Shown in pieces: positions 1 through 7,741 of a stretch of DNA of 47,447 nucleotides. The position numbers and the translations under genes were made by a program. Position 1 is the first letter of the stretch; each line of letters opens with the position of its first letter. Under the pieces are notes generated by a model. The model was not told the DNA's origin. It searched no databases and worked only from the letters and a program-made list of their open reading frames with translations. Origin of the DNA: Flavobacteriales bacterium UBA3364 (GTDB lineage: Bacteria; Bacteroidota; Bacteroidia; Flavobacteriales_F; PHOS-HE28); NCBI GenBank assembly GCA_002360495.1, contig DEQO01000092.1, positions 1 through 47,447 on the forward strand. The letters are read 5' to 3'.

Positions 1-909
1 CACATACTCCCAGAAAAGCACCATCACGGCGCGTGGATTCCCCGGAAGGCCGAACACGGGTCTACCGTTGAGCGTGGCGAACAGCATGGGTTTGCCCGGT
101 TTCTGCGCCACGTTGTGGAAATGGATGACGGCGCCCATGGTCTCCAGTACCGGACGAACGAGGTCATGGTCGCCGACGGAAACACCCCCGGTGGTAATGA
201 GCAGGTCACTTCTCCCGATAGCAGCGGAGATCGCGCTGGACAAGGCGGCATGATCATCGGCGACACGGGTGGCACCGGCAACAACGTGCTCGGCACGCAA
301 CGCGGACACAAGCATGTGGTCGTTGCTGCTGAAGATGCGCCCCGGATCGAGCGTTGTTCCCCCCGCGAACTCACTTCCGGAGATGACCAGTTCCGCAATG
401 GGCAACCGCGAAGCGGCCACGTTGTGATAGCCGGCACTTGCCAGTAGGCCGATAACCGGAGGGGTGAAGCGTGAACCCCGATGGAGCACGATATCGCCCA
501 TCCGCAGTTGCTCTCCCCGGAGGCGCACATTGGCTCCCTTCTTCGGTCCGTCCTCACGCAGAATTATGCTTTCCCCGTTACGTACCACATGCTCCTGCAT
601 GACCACCGTATCGGCGTTCAACGGTAAATGCGCTCCTGTGAAAATGCGCGCGCATTCGCCATCACCCAGTTCGCGGCGATGCGGCTCACCAGCGGCGATC
701 TCGAACGCTATGCGACGTACTGTACGGTCGTCGCTCCGGAAGGCATAACCATCGACCGCACTACAATTGAACGGGGGGTGATCGACCCGGGACGCGAGCG
801 GACAACGGGACAGATAGTGGTGTGTGGCTTCGACGAGCGGATAGATGTCCTCCGGAAGCAGTTCCACCTGCTCCATCATTGCCCGCTTGGCCTCCTCAAC
901 GCCGATCAT
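1..909 (-). CDS. moeA: Molybdopterin molybdenumtransferase MoeA (3' part beyond window edge)
   Basis: MoeA inserts molybdate into adenylated molybdopterin, the last step of molybdenum cofactor synthesis in the cytoplasm. Reading the minus strand from an ATG at 909 gives 303 uninterrupted codons to the window edge. Seen: an N-terminal PPFNCSAVDGYAFRSDD stretch matching the family's DGYA motif, the MoeA core TTGGVSVGDHDLV around residues 240-252, then KPGKP and GLPGNP near residues 270-293. Full MoeA is near 400 residues, so about 90 C-terminal residues (domain IV) are probably missing from the window. The start codon overlaps the stop of the upstream TauE-like gene by 4 bases (ATGA), suggesting translational coupling. 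The assignment is confident. Whether other cofactor genes follow cannot be seen. Confidence 0.95.
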   Translation of the reverse strand, partial: MIGVEEAKRAMMEQVELLPEDIYPLVEATHHYLSRCPLASRVDHPPFNCSAVDGYAFRSDDRTVRRIAFEIAAGEPHRRELGDGECARIFTGAHLPLNADTVVMQEHVVRNGESIILREDGPKKGANVRLRGEQLRMGDIVLHRGSRFTPPVIGLLASAGYHNVAASRLPIAELVISGSEFAGGTTLDPGRIFSSNDHMLVSALRAEHVVAGATRVADDHAALSSAISAAIGRSDLLITTGGVSVGDHDLVRPVLETMGAVIHFHNVAQKPGKPMLFATLNGRPVFGLPGNPRAVMVLFWEYV

Positions 910-1634
910 GCGATCAACAATTTGACCGACGCGAACAACAATACGGCACCGAGGACCTGTTTCAACCGCTTTGCACTGTAGTGCTTCGCCCCGATGTACG
1001 ATCCCAGCATGCCGCCAGCGAACGCAGCAACGATCCAGGGCACATGGTCCATGGTGATCGGAAGCGCCGTGTCGCTCAAAGCGACGATGCCGGCCAGGCT
1101 ATTGACGAAGATGAAAGCAGCGCTCACCCCTGCACTCTCCTTCACCGTTGACCAGCCGCAGATCAACAGCAACGGGCTCAGGAGCACACCACCACCAATG
1201 CCGATCATGCCCGAGAGCATGCCGAGCGCCGCGCCGATGGCCATGGCAAGAACCACTGGAGGAGTGCGTGTTCCCTCCTTGCCGGATCCGAAGAGCCCGA
1301 ACAAGCGCGCGACCGCTGCGAGGAGGCAGATCGCCAGGATCCGGTTGTACAGGTCGGGTTCCAGTTCGATCCTTCCACCGAGCCAGGCGAACGGCACCGA
1401 GGCCACGGCGAACGGCCAGAACAAGCGCCACTGGAAATGTCCCGCACGGGCGAATTGGCTGAAGGCCACAGCGCTTACGAACAGGTTCAACACCAAGGCC
1501 GTCGGCCGCAAGACATCGTTGGTGAACCCCAGCAACGTCATGGCGGCGAGGTAGCCGCTGGCGCCGCCGTGCCCCACGCTCGCGTAGAGGAAAGCGATCA
1601 ATGCCAACAGCGCGGGAAGCCAAACTTCCATCAT
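906..1634 (-). CDS. TauE/SafE (TSUP) family membrane transporter
   Basis: A 242-residue integral membrane protein of the TauE/SafE (DUF81) family, whose members move sulfite, sulfoacetate or other small sulfur anions across the inner membrane. Seen: the N-terminal half has the ASVGHGGASGYLAAMTLLG signature, and the C-terminal half carries the matching repeat MIGIGGGVLLSPLLLICGW. Roughly seven hydrophobic segments are visible. Two ATG codons lie in tandem at 1634 and 1631; the first overlaps the ThiF-like stop as ATGA, so I take 1634. The gene end overlaps the moeA start in the same way. Placement between a MoeB/ThiF-like activating enzyme and MoeA suggests a role in sulfur or oxyanion handling for molybdenum cofactor synthesis. 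That role is inference and the substrate is unknown. Confidence 0.88.
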   Translation of the reverse strand: MMEVWLPALLALIAFLYASVGHGGASGYLAAMTLLGFTNDVLRPTALVLNLFVSAVAFSQFARAGHFQWRLFWPFAVASVPFAWLGGRIELEPDLYNRILAICLLAAVARLFGLFGSGKEGTRTPPVVLAMAIGAALGMLSGMIGIGGGVLLSPLLLICGWSTVKESAGVSAAFIFVNSLAGIVALSDTALPITMDHVPWIVAAFAGGMLGSYIGAKHYSAKRLKQVLGAVLLFASVKLLIA

Positions 1635-2356
1635 ACGTGGCGCATGGGTTGAACCGGTGTATCCATGAACTCACCGGCATCGGGTCCCATGATCCGCATC
1701 CAGCGGCCGTGTTCGGTATCGACCAGGTCCATCATGCCGGCATGGCCGTGACCACCGCCCACCAGGTCCGCGATGCGCATCGCCATCAACGCCGCTGCGA
1801 TCGTAGTCACCGAAGCGGGCACGGACCGCATGTCACATCCTTCCTGTTCCTCGGCCGGGCGCTGTGGGAAGAACGGGACCTTGCGTGCAGCGTCGGATCG
1901 CACATGATGCCTGCCTTGGCGCGTGACCACCTGGATCTGCCGGCCATGCACAGCGCCGCTCACCAAGGGGATGCCCAGTGCATGGCATGTGCGATCGATC
2001 AACGAACGCACGATAAGATCATCCGTACAGTCGGCCACGACCACGTGTCCACGAAGCAGGCCGGCGCAATTGCCAGCATCGATGAAACAGAATTCCTCAC
2101 GCCACTCCATGGCCGGGGAATTCGTGCGCGATCGCGCTGCGGCAGCGGTCACCTTCGGACGTCCGACGTCCGCCTTGGTGAAGAGCAGTTGCCTGGACAG
2201 GTTCCGTTCCTCCACCGTATCGCCATCGATCAAGGACATCGCCTCGACCGGAAGTGAAGCCAACAGGGGCAGCAGGGCGCAGCCCGTACCACCGATGCCG
2301 ATCACCGCAATGCGGGAAAGACCCGGAACAGATGAATGGTGCGCGCCGACCGGCAT
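1631..2356 (-). CDS. HesA/MoeB/ThiF family E1-like adenylyltransferase
   Basis: MoeB/ThiF enzymes adenylate the C-terminal glycine of a sulfur-carrier protein (MoaD or ThiS) before sulfur transfer. Seen in 241 residues: a nucleotide-binding loop VIGIGGTGCALL at about 18-29, then LIDGDTVEERNLSRQLLF (about 42-59) holding the conserved Asp, Asn, Arg and Gln, a following VGRPK lysine, and VADCTDD near 107-113. Unusual: the two CxxC zinc pairs of typical MoeB/ThiF are not visible. Where the first pair is expected the sequence reads KVPFFPQRP, and only one Cys (GCDM) remains near the second. It is first in an ATGA-coupled operon with a TauE-like transporter and moeA, so molybdopterin synthase activation (MoeB-like) is likelier than thiamin synthesis. 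The exact carrier partner is unknown. Confidence 0.85.
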   Translation of the reverse strand: MPVGAHHSSVPGLSRIAVIGIGGTGCALLPLLASLPVEAMSLIDGDTVEERNLSRQLLFTKADVGRPKVTAAAARSRTNSPAMEWREEFCFIDAGNCAGLLRGHVVVADCTDDLIVRSLIDRTCHALGIPLVSGAVHGRQIQVVTRQGRHHVRSDAARKVPFFPQRPAEEQEGCDMRSVPASVTTIAAALMAMRIADLVGGGHGHAGMMDLVDTEHGRWMRIMGPDAGEFMDTPVQPMRHV

Positions 2357-2383
2357 GTGCCCAAGGTACAGCGCGCGCAGGGC

Positions 2384-2860
2384 CTACTCCAGATAGATCA
2401 TATCGAAGCTCCCGGAAATGGTCGGCGGTGTTCCTCCCAACGGGTTGGTCAGCGGACCGCTGAAGCTGCCTTGGATCCTGTTCGACCCTTCGTCGTGCGA
2501 GGCGATCACCAGCGTAGCGGGGCTGGTGTCCGAGGACTCATAAGCACCAGTGAGGTTGGTGAAAAGCACGTGGTTGGCGTCCTCGGTCATGTCGTAGCTC
2601 CCCGGATCCAGGGAATCCAACTCGAGCGTCAACGTACTTCCGGAAGCGGACACGCCATTGATCGTGAGCACCACGGCACGGTCCGCGAAGAGGCTGAGGT
2701 CCGGACAGAAGCTCTCGCTCAGGAAACTGGCCTGGAGTCGGGCACCGGCGATCCCACAGGTGGGAACAGGGGTCTGCGCCGGCGGGTCATCTTCGTCCTT
2801 CTTACAGGACGGTAGCAATACGATCGATAGAAGGAGGATACAGGCGAGCGTTCGTTCCAT
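2384..2860 (-). CDS. Exported lipoprotein, paralogue of its upstream neighbour
   Basis: Product not recognised by function. The 158-residue protein begins with a lipoprotein signal whose lipobox ends LLPSC, placing the lipidated cysteine at residue 19, followed by a charged KKDEDD linker. The mature part is a predicted beta-rich domain with a TCGIAGARLQA segment and a repeated Ser/Thr/Gly pattern. The middle (LELDSLDPGSYDMTEDAN) aligns with LELDTLEAGTYPINEARN of the neighbouring protein at 2910-3401, so the pair looks like a tandem duplication. Only 49 bp separate them. A -7-like box sits 4 bases upstream of the ATG, so this gene may also be transcribed separately. It resembles small Bacteroidota lipoproteins of DUF6252 type, but I cannot confirm that. 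Confidence 0.8.
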   Translation of the reverse strand: MERTLACILLLSIVLLPSCKKDEDDPPAQTPVPTCGIAGARLQASFLSESFCPDLSLFADRAVVLTINGVSASGSTLTLELDSLDPGSYDMTEDANHVLFTNLTGAYESSDTSPATLVIASHDEGSNRIQGSFSGPLTNPLGGTPPTISGSFDMIYLE

Positions 2861-2864
2861 GGGC

Positions 2865-2872
2865 CAAAGATG
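2865..2872 (-). promoter_or_regulatory. Putative -7 box CATCTTTG
   Basis: CATCTTTG on the minus strand, 4 bases before the lipoprotein ATG at 2860, is one mismatch from the Bacteroidota TAnnTTTG box. At this spacing the transcript would be nearly leaderless. It is one member of a recurring set of such boxes in the window. Confidence 0.45.
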
Positions 2873-2909
2873 CCGGTTACCCGGGCAACGCCCAATTCCG
2901 TGCCGGGAA

Positions 2910-3401
2910 TTACTCCCCGATGGTATAGGTCACATCCACCGACCCGCTGATCGCCTTGGTGCCACCGCTCATCTCGTTGCGCAACGTAGCCTCGAAATGG
3001 GCTTTCAGTCGGTGGCCCTCCACATCGTGGCCGCTGATCGTGAGCGTCCCGGGCTGGTCGGCCATACTCGTGTATGGCGTTCCGAGGGACATGTACATGA
3101 TCGCGTTCCTGGCCTCGTTGATCGGGTAGGTCCCGGCCTCCAAGGTGTCCAGTTCCAAACTGAGCGAACTGCCCAACAGCCCCAGACCTGTGATCGTGGC
3201 GGTGTGGCCATCGGAAAGTGCAACGATCTGGCCATCGGCGCAGAACGAGGCATCGTCCACTTGGGCCTCAATACGTGCCCCGTCGGTACCGCACGAACTC
3301 GGGACGATACCGAGTTCCTCGGCCACCTCCTTGCCTGCTTTTACACAAGCGGAGAGCGTGGCAATGGTCATCAAAAGCAGCAACAGGTTCGTATGGCGCA
3401 T
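2910..3401 (-). CDS. Exported lipoprotein, tandem paralogue
   Basis: Product not recognised by function. The 163-residue protein starts with a hydrophobic signal ending LSAC, so the lipid-modified cysteine is residue 19, the same position as in its neighbour at 2384-2860. After a short linker it has CGTDGARIEAQ, parallel to the neighbour's CGIAGARLQA, then a conserved LELDTLEAGTYPINEARN segment, TLTISGHDVEG and a C-terminal ISGSVDVTYTIGE strand. The shared layout marks both as one family of small beta-rich envelope lipoproteins arising by duplication and divergence. The start is the ATG at 3401; no Shine-Dalgarno site is visible. A perfect inverted repeat lies just upstream at 3414-3439. Confidence 0.8.
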   Translation of the reverse strand: MRHTNLLLLLMTIATLSACVKAGKEVAEELGIVPSSCGTDGARIEAQVDDASFCADGQIVALSDGHTATITGLGLLGSSLSLELDTLEAGTYPINEARNAIMYMSLGTPYTSMADQPGTLTISGHDVEGHRLKAHFEATLRNEMSGGTKAISGSVDVTYTIGE

Positions 3402-3413
3402 TCGTTCCGGCTT

Positions 3414-3439
3414 GTGCGGTCCGTTCGATCGGACCGCAC
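3414..3439. repeat. Perfect 10-bp inverted repeat upstream of the lipoprotein pair
   Basis: GTGCGGTCCG (3414-3423) and CGGACCGCAC (3430-3439) form a perfect 10-bp stem around a 6-base loop TTCGAT, beginning 13 bases upstream of the ATG at 3401. No T-tract follows on either strand, so an operator or 5' leader hairpin is as likely as a terminator. Confidence 0.55.
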
Positions 3440-3476
3440 CCTTCTACGCGCCCTGGCACGAAGTGGATACAACAAC

Positions 3477-3509
3477 AAAGCCCCTGCTCCGATGCGGAGC
3501 AAGGGCTTT
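3477..3509 (-). terminator. Rho-independent-type terminator after the VCBS T9SS gene
   Basis: A hairpin with AAAGCCC and TGCTCC arms (3477-3490) pairs with GGAGCA and GGGCTTT (3496-3509) around a GATGC loop, with one C/A mismatch. On the minus strand it is followed by a T-rich GTTGTTGTAT run. It sits 18 bp after the stop at 3527. Confidence 0.75.
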
Positions 3510-3526
3510 GTACTTGTACTATTGGA

Positions 3527-6367
3527 TCACTGCACCACCACGCGGTGGATGCTGGTCCCTTTGGCATGACGCACGTTCAGTGCGTACTCGCCCGGAGCCA
3601 GTGTGCCGAGGTCCATGGTCACCAAACCGTTGAGCTGGCTGGCAGCGTCGGCATTGACGGCCATCACCAGACGACCGGTCACATCAAGCACATCGATGCT
3701 GACGCGCCCTTGCACGGTGCCGAGGGCGACGGTGACATTGCCCTGGGTGGGGTTCGGCCAGATCGTTACGCCATCCCCGGCGCCATGCTCACCGATGCCC
3801 GTATCCGTACTACCGACGTTCACCTCCACCTCGGTGCGGGGACCGGTGCAGGTGAAGTCCGGCGCCTTCACTTCGATGTCGTAGAAGAAGTAGTAGTACG
3901 CCAATGCGTTAGAGCCTGAGGCCGTGCTGCTGGTCATGCTGCCCAAGGTGCCCAAGGCGAAAGGATAGGCCGGGTTACTGCCCGCACCATCGCGCCAGAG
4001 TTGTGGGTTGCCGCCAACAAGGCGCAGACCATAGGGGCCGCCGGCCGGTACGTTGAAGTTCAGTTGCACACGGCTTTCACCGTTGGGAATGTTGAAGGTC
4101 CCGGTTGCGATGGTGCTGCCATTGCCTTGATCGATCACCGCGATCGTACGGTTCGCCGTGCCGTTGGCATAGACCTTCACGCTCCGGATGATCATGTCCT
4201 CGAACGCTGTGAAGAGCTGGTAGTTGTCCGTGTTGGTGTGGTACAGACCGTTCACCGAATTGTTGGTGCGGCCACCGAACGCCTGCTCACCGGCATGGAT
4301 GGTGGTGGCTGAGGCCCAATAGCTGACATCGGCAGTGAGCACCGGGGTGTTGAACGTGTTGCCCGTACCCACCACTGCGCCCCCTACAGCCTGGTCGAAC
4401 CATTGGATGTTCTCGCCCGTGGCTTCCAAGGTGGTGCTGGTATTGATCGGTGTGGATACGTCGTCGGCGACGGGTGCATCCGGGGCATCCAGCACGTCAA
4501 TGTCGACAGCCTCGCTGGTGAACTCACCGCAAAGGCCTTCGATCATCACCGTGTATGCATCGGCCGTGTTGACCGTGATGCTCTGCTGACCCGTGATCCC
4601 GTTGCTCCATGTGTAGCTGGATGCCGGGGAGGATGTGAGCACGACCGATCCCCCTTCACACAGCGTACGTTCGCCATCCAGGGATATCGTCGGCGTTTCA
4701 TCCGGGCTTTGTTGCACGAAGATGCTTGTGCTGGCACTGCAGCCATCGCCATCGTCGATCGTCACGGAGTAGTTGCCCGCAAGGTCGACATCGATGCTGC
4801 GCGTGGTCTCTCCCGTGCTCCACAGGTAATTGTAACCGTCGTTCGCCGTGAGTTCGAGTACATCGCCGTTACCGCAGATGATGGGTGCCTGCGTTGTGCT
4901 GATGGTCGCCTCCGGACTGATGCAGGTAGCCTCGATCACGTTGATCGTCCGGTCCGCCTCCAGGTCGTTGAAGGTCTCCACCAGACCGCTCGGCCAACGG
5001 ATCGTGAGCGTGGGAATGGTGGTGTACTGGCCCAGGCCGAAACTGCAGGCGAAGGTGGTGACCATGCCATAGCTCTCGCCGGCCTTCACCTCACGCACCT
5101 GTGTACCCCACGGACCGGTGATGCGCACCTGGGCGCCCACGGCGTCGCGGTTGCTGATGGTGCCTTTCAACCGTACGGTGAACCAATGGTTGTCGTTCCC
5201 GTCGTTCATCCACAACCGGTCGGGGTTGTTCGCATCGACCGTAATGTAGTTGCTGCCGTAGTTGGCGAACACGTCCTGGAAGCCGTCGTTGTTCAGGTCG
5301 CCTGTGGCGAAGCTGTGCATGTCCTTGCCGGATGGGAACATCCCGGTGACCTGGTCGAAGGTGCCATCACCATTACCGGTGAAGAAGTACTCGTCGCCAC
5401 CGGCGATCAACACGTCCAGGAAGCCATCGTTGTCGAAGTCGACGAACTTGCTCTGCAACATGAAACCGTTCTGCTCCATGCCACAACCGTCCGTGATGTC
5501 TGTGAAGTGGCCGGTGCCGTCGTTCTCGAAGAGTTGGATGGTCGCGTCGTGGTTCGTGGCGACCATGTCCAGGTCGCCGTCGTTGTCGATATCGCCAAGA
5601 TCCGTTGTCCACGTCTGGTTGCGGTTCTGAACGCCGTACTCCAGCGCCTGATCCGTGTAGTTGTTGTTACCGTCGTTCACGAACAAGCGGTCCCACCGGC
5701 GATTGTCATTCGGGTCGTTCACCCCCTGGCGGCACTTCGCGATGTACAGATCGATATCACCATCGCTGTCGAAATCGCTGAAGCAGCTACCGTAGTTGCC
5801 GCTCATGTCGCTCGATGGGTTCGTAGTCCAGTCGATGTAGGCGTTGTTGTTCAACGGCACACCGGAGGTGTTGGTGAACCAGAGGTTCGGTGGGCCATCA
5901 TCGTGGCAGGCGAAGACGTCCAAGCGGCCGTTGTTGTCCATATCACCGATGCTCATTGCCTGGGTGAAGATGTCGGGTCCGTTCAGGTCCTCCAGGGTCT
6001 TCACGCCCGGGGAGGTGATCCGCACGTAGTGGGTGCCATCGTAGCTGCCACCGCTCACCATGTCCTTGTGCCCGTTGTTGTCCAGGTCGGCGATCGCCCA
6101 GCCCCATTGGCCACTGGAAGAAACCTGACCGTAGTTCACGAGCGTGAAGGTGCCGTCCGCGTTCTGGTAGTCCACCTGGAACTCCCGCGCGTTGTGCAGC
6201 TTGGCGATGTCATCAAGACCATCTCCGTTCATGTCCACCACACCCATGCAACCACCGCTCAGGGTGACGTTGCTCATCAGGTTCGAGGCGTTGGTGAAGC
6301 TTAACTGCGCCATCAGCGAGGAGGTACACACGAGGGCGGAGAGACCGAGCGTAAAGTGTTTGAGCAT
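3527..6367 (-). CDS. FG-GAP/VCBS repeat protein with UnbV-like domain and T9SS sorting domain
   Basis: A 946-residue secreted surface protein. Seen in order: signal peptide (MLKHFTLGLSALVCTSSLMAQ, cleavage near 21); seven or so FG-GAP/VCBS calcium-binding repeats over about 25-370, recognisable by DxNxDGxxD cores such as DMNGDGLDD, DLDNNGHKD and DFDSDGDID; an ASPIC/UnbV-type segment (GAQVRITGPWGTQVREV, then IRWPSGLVETF) around 410-475; Ig-like domains (YNYLWSTGETT, SYTWSNGITGQQS) around 490-610; a beta region with a WRDGAGSNP loop; and a C-terminal sorting domain starting near VTIWPNPTQGNVTV. Domain order resembles CRTAC1/UnbV-like proteins, so calcium-dependent surface binding is plausible, but no ligand can be named. 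It is monocistronic, with a -7 box at 6414-6421 and a terminator at 3477-3509. Confidence 0.9.
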   Translation of the reverse strand: MLKHFTLGLSALVCTSSLMAQLSFTNASNLMSNVTLSGGCMGVVDMNGDGLDDIAKLHNAREFQVDYQNADGTFTLVNYGQVSSSGQWGWAIADLDNNGHKDMVSGGSYDGTHYVRITSPGVKTLEDLNGPDIFTQAMSIGDMDNNGRLDVFACHDDGPPNLWFTNTSGVPLNNNAYIDWTTNPSSDMSGNYGSCFSDFDSDGDIDLYIAKCRQGVNDPNDNRRWDRLFVNDGNNNYTDQALEYGVQNRNQTWTTDLGDIDNDGDLDMVATNHDATIQLFENDGTGHFTDITDGCGMEQNGFMLQSKFVDFDNDGFLDVLIAGGDEYFFTGNGDGTFDQVTGMFPSGKDMHSFATGDLNNDGFQDVFANYGSNYITVDANNPDRLWMNDGNDNHWFTVRLKGTISNRDAVGAQVRITGPWGTQVREVKAGESYGMVTTFACSFGLGQYTTIPTLTIRWPSGLVETFNDLEADRTINVIEATCISPEATISTTQAPIICGNGDVLELTANDGYNYLWSTGETTRSIDVDLAGNYSVTIDDGDGCSASTSIFVQQSPDETPTISLDGERTLCEGGSVVLTSSPASSYTWSNGITGQQSITVNTADAYTVMIEGLCGEFTSEAVDIDVLDAPDAPVADDVSTPINTSTTLEATGENIQWFDQAVGGAVVGTGNTFNTPVLTADVSYWASATTIHAGEQAFGGRTNNSVNGLYHTNTDNYQLFTAFEDMIIRSVKVYANGTANRTIAVIDQGNGSTIATGTFNIPNGESRVQLNFNVPAGGPYGLRLVGGNPQLWRDGAGSNPAYPFALGTLGSMTSSTASGSNALAYYYFFYDIEVKAPDFTCTGPRTEVEVNVGSTDTGIGEHGAGDGVTIWPNPTQGNVTVALGTVQGRVSIDVLDVTGRLVMAVNADAASQLNGLVTMDLGTLAPGEYALNVRHAKGTSIHRVVVQ

Positions 6368-6413
6368 GTGTGTTGAACGGAAAATGTTCGGGGTGCGTTT
6401 CTACGAAGGCGGC

Positions 6414-6421
6414 CGAAGGTA
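6414..6421 (-). promoter_or_regulatory. Putative -7 box TACCTTCG
   Basis: TACCTTCG on the minus strand, 46 bases before the ATG at 6367. It matches the Bacteroidota TAnnTTTG box except for a C in place of the third T, a variant that recurs in this window. Confidence 0.5.
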
Positions 6422-6434
6422 GGTGGATACGGGT

Positions 6435-7589
6435 TCACCCGTCCACACCATTCCCCGGGGAAAGTGGAGATCCTGCCGGAACAACACCCACCGGACTTGA
6501 CTGTTCGTCGGTCTGACGCCGGATGCTTTCGCGGTGGACCGCATCCATGAATTCCTTGACAAAGGCCTGGCTCAGGCCCAGGTGTCCGGCCAGTTTCAGC
6601 TGACGGCGCATGATCCGGTCCCAGCGCTCGGGCTGGAGAATGGCCACTTGGTGGGCCCGTTTATGATCACCGATGCGTTCGGCGATGTCCATCCGTGTCC
6701 CCAACTTTTGGGCGATCTCTTCGTCCAGTTGGTCGATCAGATCCCGCAGTTCCTCCAAACGGTCCTGCATGGGTGCCGTGGGCGTGGCGGATCGGAAAAG
6801 AAGACTGTCGATCAATGCACCGTACTCGCGGGGCGCTATCTGCTGTTCGGCATCACTGCGGGCATTGTCGGGATCCTGATGCACCTCCAACATCAACCCA
6901 CTGAGGCCCAGATCCAAAGCTTGTTGGGCAATGGTGCCCAACTTTTCGCGGTTCCCGGCGATGTGGCTCGGATCGCAGATGATCTCCAGGTCCGGGAAGG
7001 CCGCCTTCAGCCGGATGGGGAATTCCCACATGGGACTGTTGCGGTACGGTGTGCGCTCGAACCAGGTGAAACCGCGGTGAATGGCGGCCAATCGCTTGAT
7101 GCCCGCCCGATCCATCCGCTCCAACGCACCGATCCACAACTGAAGGTCCGGATTGATCGGGTTCTTCACGAAGACGGGGATGTCCACACCGCGCAAGGCA
7201 TCGGCCAACTCCTGCACGCTGAAGGGGTTCGGTGTGGTGCGTGCTCCGATCCACAGCATGTCGATACCGGCCTTCAGGCAGGCTTCCACGTGATCGGTGG
7301 TGGCCACCTCGGTCATGGTGAGCAGGCCCGTCTCCGCCTTCGCCCGCCGCAGCCAAGCCAAGGCTTCATTGCCCGCGCCCTCGAAGTGGCCCGGGCGTGT
7401 GCGCGGCTTCCACAGTCCTGCCCGCAGCACCCTCGCCTTTCCGGTTGCAGCGATCCCCTTCGCCGTGGCCAGCACCTGTTCCTCGGTCTCGGCACTGCAT
7501 GGTCCGGCAATGAGCAAGGGCCGCTCGAAACCCAAGCCCCATGCGGAGAACGGGATGGGGTGCAGCACGTTCGTAGACGTCTTCGGCAT
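6435..7589 (-). CDS. Bifunctional DAHP synthase (type I beta) / chorismate mutase (AroQ type)
   Basis: The enzyme makes DAHP from phosphoenolpyruvate and erythrose 4-phosphate (first shikimate step); its C-terminal domain converts chorismate to prephenate. Seen: synthase motifs LLIAGPCSAETEEQV near 25-40, RAGLWKPRTRPGHFEGAG near 55-75, IGARTTPNPF, VKNPINPDLQLWIGALERM, AIHRGFTWFE and ICDPSHIAGNREKLG. After a short linker comes an all-helical chorismate mutase II domain (LRDLIDQLDEEIAQKLGTRM, IGDHKRAHQVAILQPERW) over about 275-350. Length is 384 residues from the ATG at 7589, chosen over upstream in-frame codons because the homologous region starts there and a TACCTTTG box sits 5 bases away. 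The fusion is common in Bacteroidota and allows end-product feedback on the synthase. The final ~25 residues are Pro/Gly/Ser-rich and may be disordered. Confidence 0.93.
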   Translation of the reverse strand: MPKTSTNVLHPIPFSAWGLGFERPLLIAGPCSAETEEQVLATAKGIAATGKARVLRAGLWKPRTRPGHFEGAGNEALAWLRRAKAETGLLTMTEVATTDHVEACLKAGIDMLWIGARTTPNPFSVQELADALRGVDIPVFVKNPINPDLQLWIGALERMDRAGIKRLAAIHRGFTWFERTPYRNSPMWEFPIRLKAAFPDLEIICDPSHIAGNREKLGTIAQQALDLGLSGLMLEVHQDPDNARSDAEQQIAPREYGALIDSLLFRSATPTAPMQDRLEELRDLIDQLDEEIAQKLGTRMDIAERIGDHKRAHQVAILQPERWDRIMRRQLKLAGHLGLSQAFVKEFMDAVHRESIRRQTDEQSSPVGVVPAGSPLSPGNGVDG

Positions 7590-7594
7590 GGCCC

Positions 7595-7602
7595 CAAAGG
7601 TA
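7595..7602 (-). promoter_or_regulatory. Putative -7 box TACCTTTG
   Basis: A perfect TAnnTTTG match 5 bases before the ATG at 7589. In Bacteroidota transcription starts a few bases after this box, so the DAHP synthase mRNA would be nearly leaderless. It also decides the start codon. Confidence 0.6.
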
Positions 7603-7712
7603 CGGCTCGGCCCGGCCGGTGGAGCGTGCGGTGACGGTTCCATCGCACCAGCCTTCCAACCACCACCGAACGGATGGACCGCTCACGTGTTCTACACTCC
7701 CATGGTGTTGCC

Positions 7713-7720
7713 GATATTCG
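7713..7720 (+). promoter_or_regulatory. Putative -7 box GATATTCG
   Basis: GATATTCG is one mismatch from the TAnnTTCG variant and lies 21 bases before the proposed TTG start at 7742. It supports transcription starting between the divergent aromatic-synthesis gene and the cytochrome gene. Confidence 0.4.
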
Positions 7721-7741
7721 CGTTCATCGATCCCAGCTCCG

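Noticed and set aside
4403..6304. Long open frame (633 codons) antisense to the VCBS T9SS gene
   Set aside because: It mirrors the DxNxDG repeat codons of the real gene, giving repetitive Val/Ala/His-rich protein with no signal peptide or domain. GC-rich coding DNA often leaves an open antisense frame.
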